From assembly GCA_034687125.1 (NCBI GenBank), contig JAQGBZ010000010.1:372001-436000 (forward strand): 64,000 nt of DNA. The letters are read 5' to 3'. Below, piece by piece: positions 1-10,670 of this stretch (position 1 is its first letter; every line of letters begins with the position of its first letter). This stretch comes from Neelides folsomi (taxonomy: Eukaryota > Arthropoda > Collembola > Neelipleona > Neelidae). Under the pieces are notes generated by a model. The model ran no database searches, was not told where the DNA came from, and was given only the letters and a program-made list of their open reading frames with translations. A program made the position numbers and the translations under genes.

Positions 1-59
1 GGAAATGATGGCGAGGTTTATTGGAATGAATGAAAGTAAATGGTTGATCGACTTCTTAC

Positions 60-2542
60 CGCATTTTCATCTCTCGAATCTTGGGATTGAAGGAGAATCG
101 AGTGTTTCTTCCTCATCGCTAAAAGATCTTTCATGTGATGGGGAACAGTCGTTGGGGCATAAATTCCTCTCACTGTTATATGAAGAGATTTGGCCACAAT
201 CTTAATTCTTTTTCCATGTTCCCACATTTGAAATACCTTCAAACGGAAAATCAATAATATTGTTTATTCATGTAGATCACATTTAAGCTAATTAATTAAC
301 TCTTAAAGTAATTTTTAATAATCAACTTTTGGAAAATATTTAGTATTTACTTCAGGAGCTGCTGGAATAAAAATCTTCTTTTTAGGAATTTTCTCAGGTT
401 TGTAAAGTTGAAGACGAAGTTTTTGATCCACATTCAAAATTCCATTTTTCCCAACAAGTTTTAAAAATGCCCATGCAGCTTTATACCATCCATTCTCATT
501 TCCTAATATAGAAGTTAAAGTTTTTTTAATGGACCAATTAATATTTAGTTTTATATAGAGTAATTAGCAAATCATTTTTATTACTTATAATAATTAATTA
601 ATAAACTGACCATGATATCCTTTTACTTTAAAATTCGTTCTCTTCATCGGGAGAAAATCCATAATTTCGAAAAATAAGATTGCTTTAGAATGCGGCGTTA
701 AGAATCTCACCATCTTCTCGTTAAATAAAATCAATTCACTCCATTTTGGAGCAAAGAGCGGAGCGTTATCTCTAGGAACGGCGGGTTGGGTCATGGCAGG
801 CAAAATGTAACTAACCCTTTCCTTTGATACCTTTGATTCAGATGATGAAGAATCGGAACTTTTCATTTTTTCCTTTTTCTTTTTCATCTTCTTTTCATAT
901 TTTCTTTTGGGGATGAAAGAACCGTCTTGATTCATCAAAGTGACTCTCACTAACGGATGGAACATATGAGCGTCAACTGGAAGAAGATCAACTTTGTAAA
1001 TTGTCACTCCAAGAAGTTTTTTCTTGTCTTCTTCACTCATGTACTGAACATCGGAGAGCCAAAGTTGACTTGATTTCCCATTTTCATATCCCATTCGATC
1101 CTTCGTTTCAGATCCTGATGATGAAGAAGAAGAATCGTCGCTTTCTTCATCACTGCTGATGTCAGAAGAATCAGATGAAGTATCTGATGAAGAAGACCCA
1201 GATGAAGCAGAGGAAGACGATGAAGCTGAAGTTGGCTCAACTTTACTAATTTCTGTTTCTTTCTCTTTGAATTTGTCCGTTTTTTTAAACGCCTTTTCGC
1301 GTTCTTTCACTGGTGATAGAACTTCGAAGCTTTTTCTTGATTTTGACTTTTTTTCGATCTTTTCTTCCAATTTCTCTTTGTCTTCCTCTTTCAAACATTC
1401 TTCTTCCTCATTTGAGTCACGTTGGATTGATGTATCTGACTTTTGACTCGTTTTCTCTTTTGACTTATCCTTTGATTTTTTCGACTTTCGACTCTTACCA
1501 CTTTTCCCTGGGTCTTCTTCTTTAGTTTTTGGTGTTGGAGCAGAGGATTTTAAAAACGACTTGGCTAAGTTTTTAAATTTACTTACAAATCTACTCCCCT
1601 GCTTTGGCTTTTTATCCTTTTCTTCCATTTCCTCATCTTCGTTTTGCATTGTGATGGATAAATATTCATCGTCTTTTGGGTTTTCTATTTGGTCCTTTTC
1701 TGTTTTGGCTTTCATTTCTTTAAGCCTTCTACTCATCTTTTCTACTTCGTCTTCGTCAATATTTTCATTGTCGCTATTTGATATAGAATTTTGTATTTCG
1801 AACATATTTGACCTTTTCTTTGGCTTTGGTTTTCTCGTTTCGTCAAGTATTTCAACTTTCGATTCTGTTTTACTCTATTAACAATACTATGAGAATTATT
1901 TTGAATTTTAAAAATTGAATAAAATCTAATGTATTATTTATTTACGAATTTACGATAAGTTATTTTAAATAAACGATAAATAGAAATACCCTTTTTGATG
2001 ATTTTTTCTTTGATTTAATTGAAGCATTGCTATCATTCTCAGAAATATCTGATTTGTCCATTCTGCCAAGTTGGTAAACTTCAACTTTCTCAACAATTTT
2101 CTCTCTTTTTCCATAACCTCTTCCTTTCGGAACGTCTTCATGTTCTGTGTCAGAGGACAAAAAATCTCTTGGCTTCGTTTTCATGAAAGCTCCCTTTTTA
2201 TGCGACTCTTCTTGGTCTGGACTGAAAGAGACGTTGTCCACACCATCACTGAGATTAGGAGAAAGCTCTCTTACAATTCCCTTCTCTACGTCTACGTCTT
2301 TCGCTTTTGAAGATCTTCCTCTTGGCTTTGGCACTGGTTGTGGATCTCGTCTTTTGACTCCTAAAATTTGCTAATGATTAAATACATAACGCAAAACTAA
2401 AATATCAATTTATAAATTAAAATTTATATTGAATGTGTTAATTGATAAAACACGATTTACGAGGCTTGGGTTTGGAGAAATCTCTTTCTGGAACGACTTG
2501 ATGGCCAAGTTCTTCCATTTCTAATAAATTACCCAAACTCAT
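60..2542 (-). CDS. Ahi1: Jouberin (AHI1) homologue, N-terminal 682 residues, 3' end off the window
   Basis: Seen: five exons join in frame on the minus strand: 2542-2461, 2360-1990, 1874-611, 502-351 and 236-60, all with GT donors and AG acceptors, ending at a GTAAGA donor near the left edge. The start is the ATG at 2542-2540 (MSLGNLLEMEELG). Residues 1 to about 420 are charged and low-complexity, with a long Ser/Asp/Glu run encoded around 1100-1230. The conserved part follows: YILPAMTQP, then ILFFEIMDFLP, then AAWAFLKLVGKNG, LRLQLYKPE and SLHITVRG. These match, in order, the human Jouberin segment before the WD40 repeats (YILPIMTQP, ILFFEILDFL, AWAFLKLLG, LRLQLY, LYVTVRG, from memory). Known: Jouberin is a ciliary transition-zone protein with WD40 repeats, and an SH3 domain in vertebrates. 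Inferred: the WD40 part lies left of base 1. An additional 5' UTR exon is possible. Family call is strong; the exact start is less certain. Confidence 0.9.
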
Positions 2543-3334
2543 TTTGAATAGAGTACAGAACACAGAAGATAGTTAAAACAAAATACAACAAGGGTTGATG
2601 AAGGTTCTGTGTCAAAAATGTGACTGGGGAGGCGAATACCAAACGTTGAACAACTTGGTGGTTTCCATTTGGTCCTTTCTGTTTGCGTGTGTTGCTGAGC
2701 CGACGATCGATCATGTCAATCCCCAATCGTTTGTTGTATAACAAGCACACGAAGCCCAATATGTATAAAAGCTCTAACCGATTCTTCAACTGCTACAATA
2801 ATAATGATAGTTAACTAAATGTAATTAACTAATAAAATTAATTAGATGAAAGAAGAAGAAAGAACAAAGAGAAAGCGGATTTATCACACGTGTGATAAGA
2901 TGAGTTTTAAGGCAAAGTGAGACATTGTGAAACTTGAACACGAATAAACAGAGCTTGTTGTGTTGTGAGTTCTCCTTTTGTTCTATCTGGATCATGAATT
3001 GCACGAAGACTTTTTGAGAGCAAATTTGCACATTCTAATTAAGAGACCATAGGGTTGTCAGACATGCTTTAAGAAAGAATAATCATGTAGAAAAAATTCA
3101 TGTCTTGACAAGACATCACATTATTTATTTATTTATTTTTAACATGATTGACTTTCACGATACTCCTTCTCTTTACTCCTTCGATTCTCCCTATTTTTAT
3201 AAATTAGTTGTTAGAGCTAGAGTGATTTTTCGTCAAAAGCGACCATTGACCTTTGTAATTAGTTTGAATAGTCTTCCGACCAAAGGATTTTAAATATTGA
3301 AGCATATAGAAGGTAGAATAATCAGAAGCTGACC
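2543..3334. promoter_or_regulatory. Divergent intergenic region between AHI1 and the dsRBD gene
   Basis: These 792 bp separate the inferred start codons of two genes transcribed away from each other, so both promoters and 5' UTRs should lie here. I see no clear TATA box that decides a start. Two minus-strand open frames (2789-2529 and 3031-2825) cross the region. They lack recognisable domains and end near or before the AHI1 start, so they are treated as chance frames or 5' UTR. Confidence 0.5.
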
Positions 3335-5839
3335 ATGGACATCGATGACTCTTTTTATCATGCTGATCGTGATGTAAGTGAATTTAATTGTAACACTTTG
3401 TATTCTAAACTTAATTGCCGAATTTTTGTAAGCATAATTGCCGTTAATTTAATTCTACTATCTGTGTATTCAAATCCATTTTTGTATATTTGAAACTCTA
3501 ATCAATAATCACCATTTTTATAATTTGATTTTAGGATGATTTCGGATCATCCGACGACGAAGTTCCAACTTGGAATCGGAATAGACATAGAGCATTCTCA
3601 CCATCAGAGACCGTGTCGACAGAGCCAATGCCGGAAGAATTTCAAATGAAAAATTTCGATACTGAAATTGATGAGGGTCACATTGAAGAATTTCAAATAG
3701 AGACTTTAGACACTGAAATTGATGAGACACACATTGAAGAATTAAACAATGTTGTTTTAAGAGACGACAACGAGATTGGAATTGCTCTCAAAAGCTTTCA
3801 TATCGAATCAGAAAGCTCAGACAACGAAGATCCAGAAGTGATAAAAAAGACTTACGACACAATGACATTAATGGATAATGAAGAATTAAACATTAGAGAT
3901 GATTTTAAAGACGGCTACGATTCTGACGATGAACTCTGCAAGGAAGTACCAACTGTTTTCGAAAATTTAGAACGACTTTTTAATACTAGAAGAGCTGAGC
4001 TTTTGGTTCCGGACAAGAATCCTCATTCGAAGGATAAATATTGGATAAGAACACCTGTTTACGCTCTGAGGGAAATGATCATTGCTTTTAATCAAACAAT
4101 TATAACAAAGAAAATTATATATCTTTTGCCGGATGCCGAAAGCAATTTTTACAAAAAGACTTATCTTGTCATTATGAATGTTGGAGCTTTCGAAGGTTCT
4201 TAAAATGTTTCTAATTTTTATTTACAATTTATTTGTTCCAATCTTCCAATATTTAATTTATATATATATTCTCTTCATAGGTCGGGGCCAAAGTTCATTA
4301 GAATTTCTTGCCGAGAATGCCGCAGCTGCTGATATTCTTGAAAAGATGAAAGAATACCAGGAACAACCCATTGGAGCATATGGAATTTGTCCAGGGTCGA
4401 GGATCCCGAGAGAAATTATGGGAGATTTGAAGGATTTATGCTGCATGTACAAATTGACGATGCCTGCTTACGAATTAGTCATTTCTAATCGTCCAGTTGA
4501 AGAAACTCCACAGTTTAAAATGATATGTAAAGTTGGGGAAATGAAGCTCGAAGGTTTGTTAAATATTAAATTACGAATAGGTATACGACATATTACATAT
4601 TTTCTATTCACTACAAATATTTACAAAATGAAGTTACCTAATCATAAATATTTCTATTGGTATTAGCGAGGAGCGATTTGGTCAGCGTGGCTAAGAAAAT
4701 TGTGACAAAATTAATGTTTGAAAAATTGACTTCTGAGCCATACCCTGACACTCCCGTTCTTATCGGGGATGAATGTTTGACTTCTGAATCTTTGCCAGTT
4801 TATCTCAATTACAAAGAAAAATCCGAACACTTTGTATGTATTCAATTTCAATTATATTTACCTAATCGATTACTTTACTTTTTTAAACGTTATGTATTAT
4901 TAGACAATTTATATCAAAAACTGTTATAATTAACTTTATTGGTTATTTTAATATTTTGATATTTATATACCTAATTGATATAAAAATTACTTTTTTGGTT
5001 ATTAGATAGAAAATTTAATTCAAGCTGAATATCACAAGGCCACAGGAACGGAAGAAAATTTGCCTCCAAAGAAAGCAAAACTAAGTCCAGAAGTAGTCAA
5101 ACCAATTAAATATCCACCATCTACAGTTAAGCGGGCTTACGAAAACTTCGATATCGCTCTAACGAATCTTCCGATACAAGAAACTTCAAATCAACCCGAA
5201 AATAGTAATTTTACATTGAATGGCAACGAAAGGCCTTCATATCGAAAGAGAACAGTTACAGCTCCTAATCCGAGTAAGAAAAAAGTCTATGCGGATTGTG
5301 CTACTCCTCAAATTCCAATTGTTCCACCTCATAATCTCAAGAGTCTTCCAATTACGAATAATTTACAAACGCAACCTGTCAATGACACGATTAAAAAAGC
5401 TCGTTTACCATATACGCTTCCACATGAGAATTACAATCAAAATGATCCAAGAAACAAAGGATATGATCCAAGAAACAGAGGAAATCCTTCCATACCACAA
5501 CTACCACCTTCAATCAGCCAACACGACCCAAGATTGAAGAATCGAATCGCATCAAATACCAACCAAATAACGCAGAATGCTCTTAATGGAATTAATAGCC
5601 TTAATGGGGTTCAAAATAATTTTGTAAGGTCAATTGGAGAAGCCCCTACGTCAGTTTTGAAAAATGCAGCAGAAAGGGCTATGCAGAATGGTTCGTCCCT
5701 GAGTGGGGGGGATTTTCCGAGAGTCAATTTGAGAAAAAGAATGAACACAATGTCTGTTATGTTGAAACTTGGACCAAATATAAGGGAGCCGCAGAATATT
5801 CCCGATGATGGTGCTCAAATGGAAGAAAGACGCTTTTAA
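3335..5839 (+). CDS. Protein with two double-stranded-RNA-binding domains, 657 residues
   Basis: Seen: exons 3335-3373, 3535-4195, 4281-4553, 4667-4833 and 5006-5839 join in frame through GT-AG introns (84-172 nt) to a TAA at 5837-5839. Residues 1-180 are very acidic (MDIDDSFYHADRDDDFGSSD) and include a 17-residue tandem repeat. Residues about 184-258 fit a dsRBD: TPVYALREM, then a beta region, GAFEGRGQSS and an Ala-rich last helix (AENAAAADILEKM). Residues about 277-345 look like a second one: IMGDLKDLCC, MPAYELVI, FKMICKVGEM and VAKKIVTKL. The second has lost most of the canonical basic Lys patch before the last helix. Residues 400-657 are Asn/Pro/Arg-rich and probably disordered. Known: paired dsRBDs occur in TARBP2/Loquacious/R2D2, Staufen, ILF3 and Pasha/DGCR8 proteins. 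I cannot assign this one to any of them. Possible polyadenylation signals AATAAA lie at 6016-6021 and 6290-6295. Confidence 0.8.
3628..3738 (+). repeat. In-frame 51-bp tandem duplication inside the dsRBD gene
   Basis: Two adjacent 17-codon units, read as EEFQMKNFDTEIDEGHI and EEFQIETLDTEIDETHI, are followed by the start of a third (EEL). The DNA copies differ at several positions, so the duplication is not very recent. It lies in the acidic N-terminal region before the first dsRBD. Confidence 0.75.
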
Positions 5840-6301
5840 ATATTTATTTATTAGAGGATTATTATATTTTTTGTATATTATACTTTTATAAACAATGATG
5901 TCAAATCTCTCTAGTGGTTATTTAATTATTTTGATTTAGAGGTAAATAGTTGAGACAGCTGTATTTAAATATATTATTCATACTCCATGGGCAAGAAAGA
6001 GAATGGAAAGAGTAAAATAAAGAAAAATAAACGGAAACGCAAACCAAAAGATTTTCCATTTTATTTCTTGCTCATTGTTAGTGAGAATGATCTACTTATA
6101 CCTAATATGAATGTTAATAATATATAAATTGTGTAAAATATAGTACATTTTATTTGTCAAATGTACGACATAATACTACATAGCTCAATGTTTGAAATGA
6201 ATAATGATTTAATTATTTGATTGTCCATTCATTCCAAATATTTATATTTTATTGTAAATTCTTGGTTGTGATTATAATATTTGTGCATTAATAAAAATAC
6301 A
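5840..6301. other. 3' UTR and intergenic sequence of the dsRBD gene
   Basis: AT-rich sequence after the dsRBD stop codon. Candidate AATAAA signals occur at 6016-6021 and 6290-6295. No other gene is visible. Confidence 0.5.
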
Positions 6302-6451
6302 TACTCTCGCGTCGTTTAAGCTCTTGACATCCCGCGTTTTAGGAACAGCATTTAGATTGACATAACTTTAATTACTATAGATTGTAAAATATGTTAATCT
6401 AAATGCTGTTCTAAAACGCGGGATGTCAAGAGTTCGAACGACGCGAGAGTA
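6302..6451. mobile_element. 150-bp palindromic foldback element, MITE-like
   Basis: Seen: the left arm 6302-6363 (starting TACTCTCGCGTCG) is the near-perfect reverse complement of the right arm 6391-6451 (ending CGACGCGAGAGTA). Over about 61 bp there are roughly four substitutions and one one-base indel. The spacer of about 27 bp is AT-rich. The arms are far more GC-rich than their surroundings. Taking TA as the target duplication, the element would be 6304-6449 with ends CTCTCGCG...CGCGAGAG. Inferred: a non-autonomous DNA transposon (MITE), possibly of the TA-targeting Tc1/mariner type. It has no coding capacity. It sits between the convergent dsRBD and membrane-protein genes. Alternatives are a transcribed hairpin used as a small-RNA source. 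Confidence 0.75.
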
Positions 6452-6875
6452 CTTACAATATCTTCATTTTCACTACTTGCTTTATTTATTTCGGGTGTTT
6501 TTATTATTTTTAATATTAAATAAGTTTATGGATGGAGACTAATCATAAAATAAATATTAATAATAAATTCCATATTGAAGATTTTAGTTTAATTTATTAT
6601 TATTCCACTAGACCGGCTCTTTAGGATAAGTATCTTTAGGATAATCATCTTTTACATTATTAATATCTCTTCCATAAACAGGTTTAACTGGGGCCTATTT
6701 ACGTGATTATGGATTTCGTTAAATTGTTGATTGTGTTGATTTTCTAATGGCTTTTTATTTGGATCATAATTGAAAGTATAATGCTTGGACAGCAGAAAAG
6801 GAATGTTTCTATTTTAAGGGGTTTTCCCGTCGTTTCCCTTCTTGCATTTATTGTATCTGAATCTGAATTCCTCAA

Positions 6876-7444
6876 TCAAATAATGCTTTTAGTGCCAGTC
6901 TGTTCAGTGTCATGTAGAGTGCATAAAAGTCCGTTTTGAATGACTCCTATGGTTAAAATCACAGTGAACAAAAAGGCAATCGTACAGACATTGCAAGAAG
7001 TCCAATTTCGAAATTTAATGTTCTATTAAATGAATATAAGTATTAATACAAATTATTAACCATATACTCTATGTATATTTTGTACATCTTAAAGGCAATA
7101 AGTCAATTAAATAATATTCTTTCTCACCTCATAGTAGAGAACGCAAGTGCAGATGCATTTCATAAAGATTGTTATCAGTAGAGTTATGAACAAAAAGGTT
7201 AAAAAATATAATTTTGATGGCGAATATTTTCCAATCTTCAGTATAAACTCCACATATCCTCCAGCGCATATCGCGGAACAGAATATAATAGAAATGTTCA
7301 AGATCTAAATGGAAACAATATAGGTAATAGTCATTTATTCATCAAAAATCGATCGCTCAAAATCTTTAAAGATTGCAAAACAAAGTTTAATTTAGAACTT
7401 ACTATAAAAATGAAAAGACAACAGCAAAAATTTACGCAGGCCAT
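6876..7444 (-). CDS. Small cysteine-rich multi-pass membrane protein, 121 residues
   Basis: Seen: three minus-strand exons join in frame: 7444-7403 (MACVNFCCCLFIFI), 7304-7128 and 7022-6876 with a TGA stop. Donors are GTAAGT and GTGAGA; acceptors are AG. An AATAAA lies 24 bp after the stop (6852-6847). Three hydrophobic segments are clear, at residues about 3-30 (possibly a hairpin of two), 43-68 and 86-108. Cysteines are frequent near the membrane edges (FCCCLF, MKCICTC, SCNVC). Inferred: a three- or four-pass membrane protein. MARVEL/CMTM-like and other small tetraspan families have this size, but I recognise no diagnostic motif. Spacing to the CadN 3' end is about 2.5 kb. Further 5' exons cannot be excluded. 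Confidence 0.6.
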
Positions 7445-9983
7445 TTTAGATAATGGAAAATTATATCTAGTTTTTCTAAACTTTTAATTTAAAAAAAACC
7501 AGGCATGTTAGAAACTATAGGGTTGAAGTTGAATGTAAAGATATAAGCATTTTACTAATTTTGTAAATGCATCATGGAATAAAAGTCATTGGTTGTATGT
7601 AGTAAATCATTATATTTATTAAAATTGTAAGTTCTAAAAAGTACAGATGGTTTTATATATATATATATATATATATAAATATTAATAGTAATAGTATTAA
7701 GATTATACAAAAAGAAGTGCTAAAACAATATAACAATTGAACTAAAAAAGAGGAGTTTAAGTAAAGGTTTGTAAAATACCTCATAAATACAAGTCAATTG
7801 ACACAAATGAAAATGATCACAGTATAAATAAGATAAAACAAAGTGAACAACGTATTTCCTCTTCTCCATATTGTTACAATTACTCCCTGTACAAAACTAA
7901 TTGATAAATAACAGGAGAGAAATCAATTTTATAAGTTAATTAATAATATTATAATAAATACTCATTATAGGCATGATGAATCTTTGCTTACACTGTGTAA
8001 AGTGAACAAATATTTATTTTTGTAATTAAACTCAATAAATTACTTATATAAAATGAATATAAAATGAATATGGACAGTCCTTATGTAAATATCATTAATT
8101 TGCATTTAATTCACTAATCATCTAAAGAAGCTTAATTATTCTAATTTAACCTTCTCTTACACTTTACATTAATATAGACTTCATAGAGCATTAGTAGTTT
8201 ATTCAAAGAGAAGTGTGAATTTAATCAATTTAATGCCACAAACCCCAATTACAAAGTTGCCGAAAGATTTCACATACGATTTTTCGTATAAATACATAGT
8301 ATTGAGATTCAATTCAATAGTCAAAATGAAGATAAATTTAATTAGCCAACTAGTAAATAATGAATCCTATTTAGTCTAAAAGGGCAAAAATTTAAAATTT
8401 TTACATCTAGGTATATGAAGGCTTTGTCAAGGAATTGGGTTTCAATTCCCCAATTACGATATGATAAAGTCTCTTCATATTCTGAGATTCTGAGCTCTGT
8501 TTCGCATGTTGAGTATGAATATTGCTGAGAGATTTATTACTCGTTAGCTCCATTGAATTCATCTAGCAACTCACTAGATTCATACTCAAGTTACTTTATA
8601 ATATAACACCTTAACTTACACTTACTTAAAGTTAATAATGAAGGTGAAATTGATATAAAACCCTGAGTATAGAAATTAATTAATGTTTTATATAAAGAAT
8701 TTATTATAGAATTATATATTTTACATTAATTTACAATATTACCTACGTTTGCCCTTGCTCGAGTAGAAAAGTGTTTACAAGCATCATCAACTTTTAATTA
8801 GTTACACTTTGCCTATACCAAGCCTAACTACCTTTTTTAATATGGTGAGTACATGACAAGAAATACGAATTGTGTAATTCCTTAAAATATTTACGCGTAC
8901 TAAATTACACATACATTTTTGTTTTAATTTTTTTTACTTATTTAGGAAGTACATAATAGATGTTCGATCCTTTAATGAGATTCCTAGGAACATTTTTGGA
9001 ATGTGAATATGAGAAATTACAATTCCAAATGATTCAAGAGGTATTTGAAGTTAAGTACTAAAATGAACATTTTTCCTTATGACTTTTTCAATTGATGATT
9101 GCAACTTTTCTTCTAATTGATTGTGTCTAATTTAACTTACAATTTACGAGTCTTGCTTGGGAAAAGTCCCATTGTATTTCTTGTTCAATTGTTATAGTAG
9201 ATTTCAAGCGAGCCAGTCAAATAGACTCTCTAGGCATTAATGCTTTAAAACTTTTAGTGGGTAAATAAAAAAATGGAATGTGAGGTTAGAACCCTTTATG
9301 TATAAAATTATTAAAGGCCTTAAAATAAAATTGATAAAAAATTGGTAGGATTGAGCGATTTACATCTATAGATATTTCATATTATTCTATTGAACCTCTA
9401 AAGGCTTATTATTTTACCTCTTTTTAAACCTATACAATAAGTTCTACAATATCTCATTGAACAGACACAAGTTTACCATTCACTCTTTTTTAAATAAACA
9501 AGTTCTCATTCATCCTATCAGTATTACAAAATCTTAACCTTAATTATTATTTAAATATCATTTGTGAACAAAATAATAAACAATTGTGTAAATAAATATA
9601 AACTTAATGATGAGATCATTGGAATACCTTCGAGCTGAAGCTCAAATTAATTAAACTGAAGTTATTAACTGGCAGAGATTAAAACTTTACGTCACATCAA
9701 ACAAATTATAAGCCATTGACGCCTTATAGACTACTTAAAAGTATAGTAATTCATCTTTGGCAATGAGTTGATAAATAATATATAATTTCCTTAATAAAAA
9801 GAGAGATCCATTTCGTGGGTTACTTCGAGGGTTTCATCTTAAATGATCCTTTTTCATGTTCCTTCTCTTCCGAGATCTAATATAAACTGTATGAGATAGA
9901 GATGAGCATTGACGAGTGTTGGTGACCGTAAATGTACATTTTGTATATGGCACATGGAATAAATATGGTTTGATTGGAGCTGT
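7445..9983. other. Intergenic region including the CadN 3' UTR
   Basis: AT-rich tract between the membrane-protein gene and the CadN stop codon. It holds a TA microsatellite at about 7654-7677 and, at 8434-8456, a short inverted repeat with AATTGGG/CCCAATT arms. No open frame or RNA gene is convincing. The CadN 3' UTR must start at 9983, but no obvious AATAAA close downstream fixes its end. Confidence 0.5.
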
Positions 9984-10670
9984 CTATTCGTCTTCGTCAC
10001 TCTCACCATGACCATACATATCCGCCAGCTTTTGGAAACGAGGTCCCCAACCATTTAAGTAATCAAAGTCTTGCTCGTTGTCATCAGTCCCTAAAGTAAA
10101 TCAATCATTAGAACACTTGCTACATAAATAGTTCTTTTTATTATAATTGTTGTTTAAAATGGATTTTAAAAGTCACCTGAGGCAAGTGAAGAAAGAGATC
10201 CTGCTGTGCTACCGCCGCCTTCATAAGCGTAATTTCTGAGGTCATCAAAAGGCGGGGCATTTGGATCATGATCAGCTCGTCGTTTGTGGTCGTCAATGAA
10301 TATTCCGACGTTCGGCTCGCCGCTCATCATCGCTTGAGGATCGGGCATTTTCATCATATCTGTGATAAGAAAAAAAGTTAGATACGTAAAATAAAATAAA
10401 AATACTTAATTATTTATAGAGGTTCTTATATAATGTTGACATGTTTTGATTTAAATTTATTCTTACATGGCATTTTTGAAACCATCATTTCGTGACCAGG
10501 AGCTCCAATAGGAATTTGAAGAGGTGTGATGTCAAATGCAGTCATGTCATCTTCACCACCACCTTCATCGTCGTAATTAATGATGTTTTCCCTAACGTCA
10601 TCGTCAGGGCCAGGATATTTAATTTGCGCCTCACGCCGTCGATTGTAAACGACGAAGACAAGGACCAGAA
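9984..10670 (-). CDS. CadN: CadN cytoplasmic tail: catenin-binding region and stop
   Basis: Exons 10670-10467, 10359-10177 and 10090-9984. After the membrane helix comes [18 protein letters not shown], then the juxtamembrane acidic motif [16 protein letters not shown], which in classic cadherins binds p120-catenin. The distal part carries [29 protein letters not shown] and [13 protein letters not shown], the beta-catenin/Armadillo-binding region. The protein ends GHGESDEDE at a TAG (9986-9984), shorter than the fly tail that I recall. Confidence 0.97.

Noticed and set aside
1159-1881. Plus-strand open frames opposite the AHI1 main exon
   Set aside because: They are mirror images of the Ser/Lys/Glu-rich coding exon, whose codons give long open frames on the other strand.
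2529-3031. Two minus-strand open frames upstream of AHI1
   Set aside because: They have no domain and do not join in frame to the first AHI1 exon through good splice sites; the ATG at 2542 in the right frame explains the start without them.
7654-7677. TA dinucleotide run
   Set aside because: A plain microsatellite with no linked structure.
8425-8465. GGGTTTCAATTCCC resembling a T arm
   Set aside because: It is a simple inverted repeat (AATTGGG/CCCAATT) in AT-rich DNA; no D arm, anticodon arm or acceptor stem is present.
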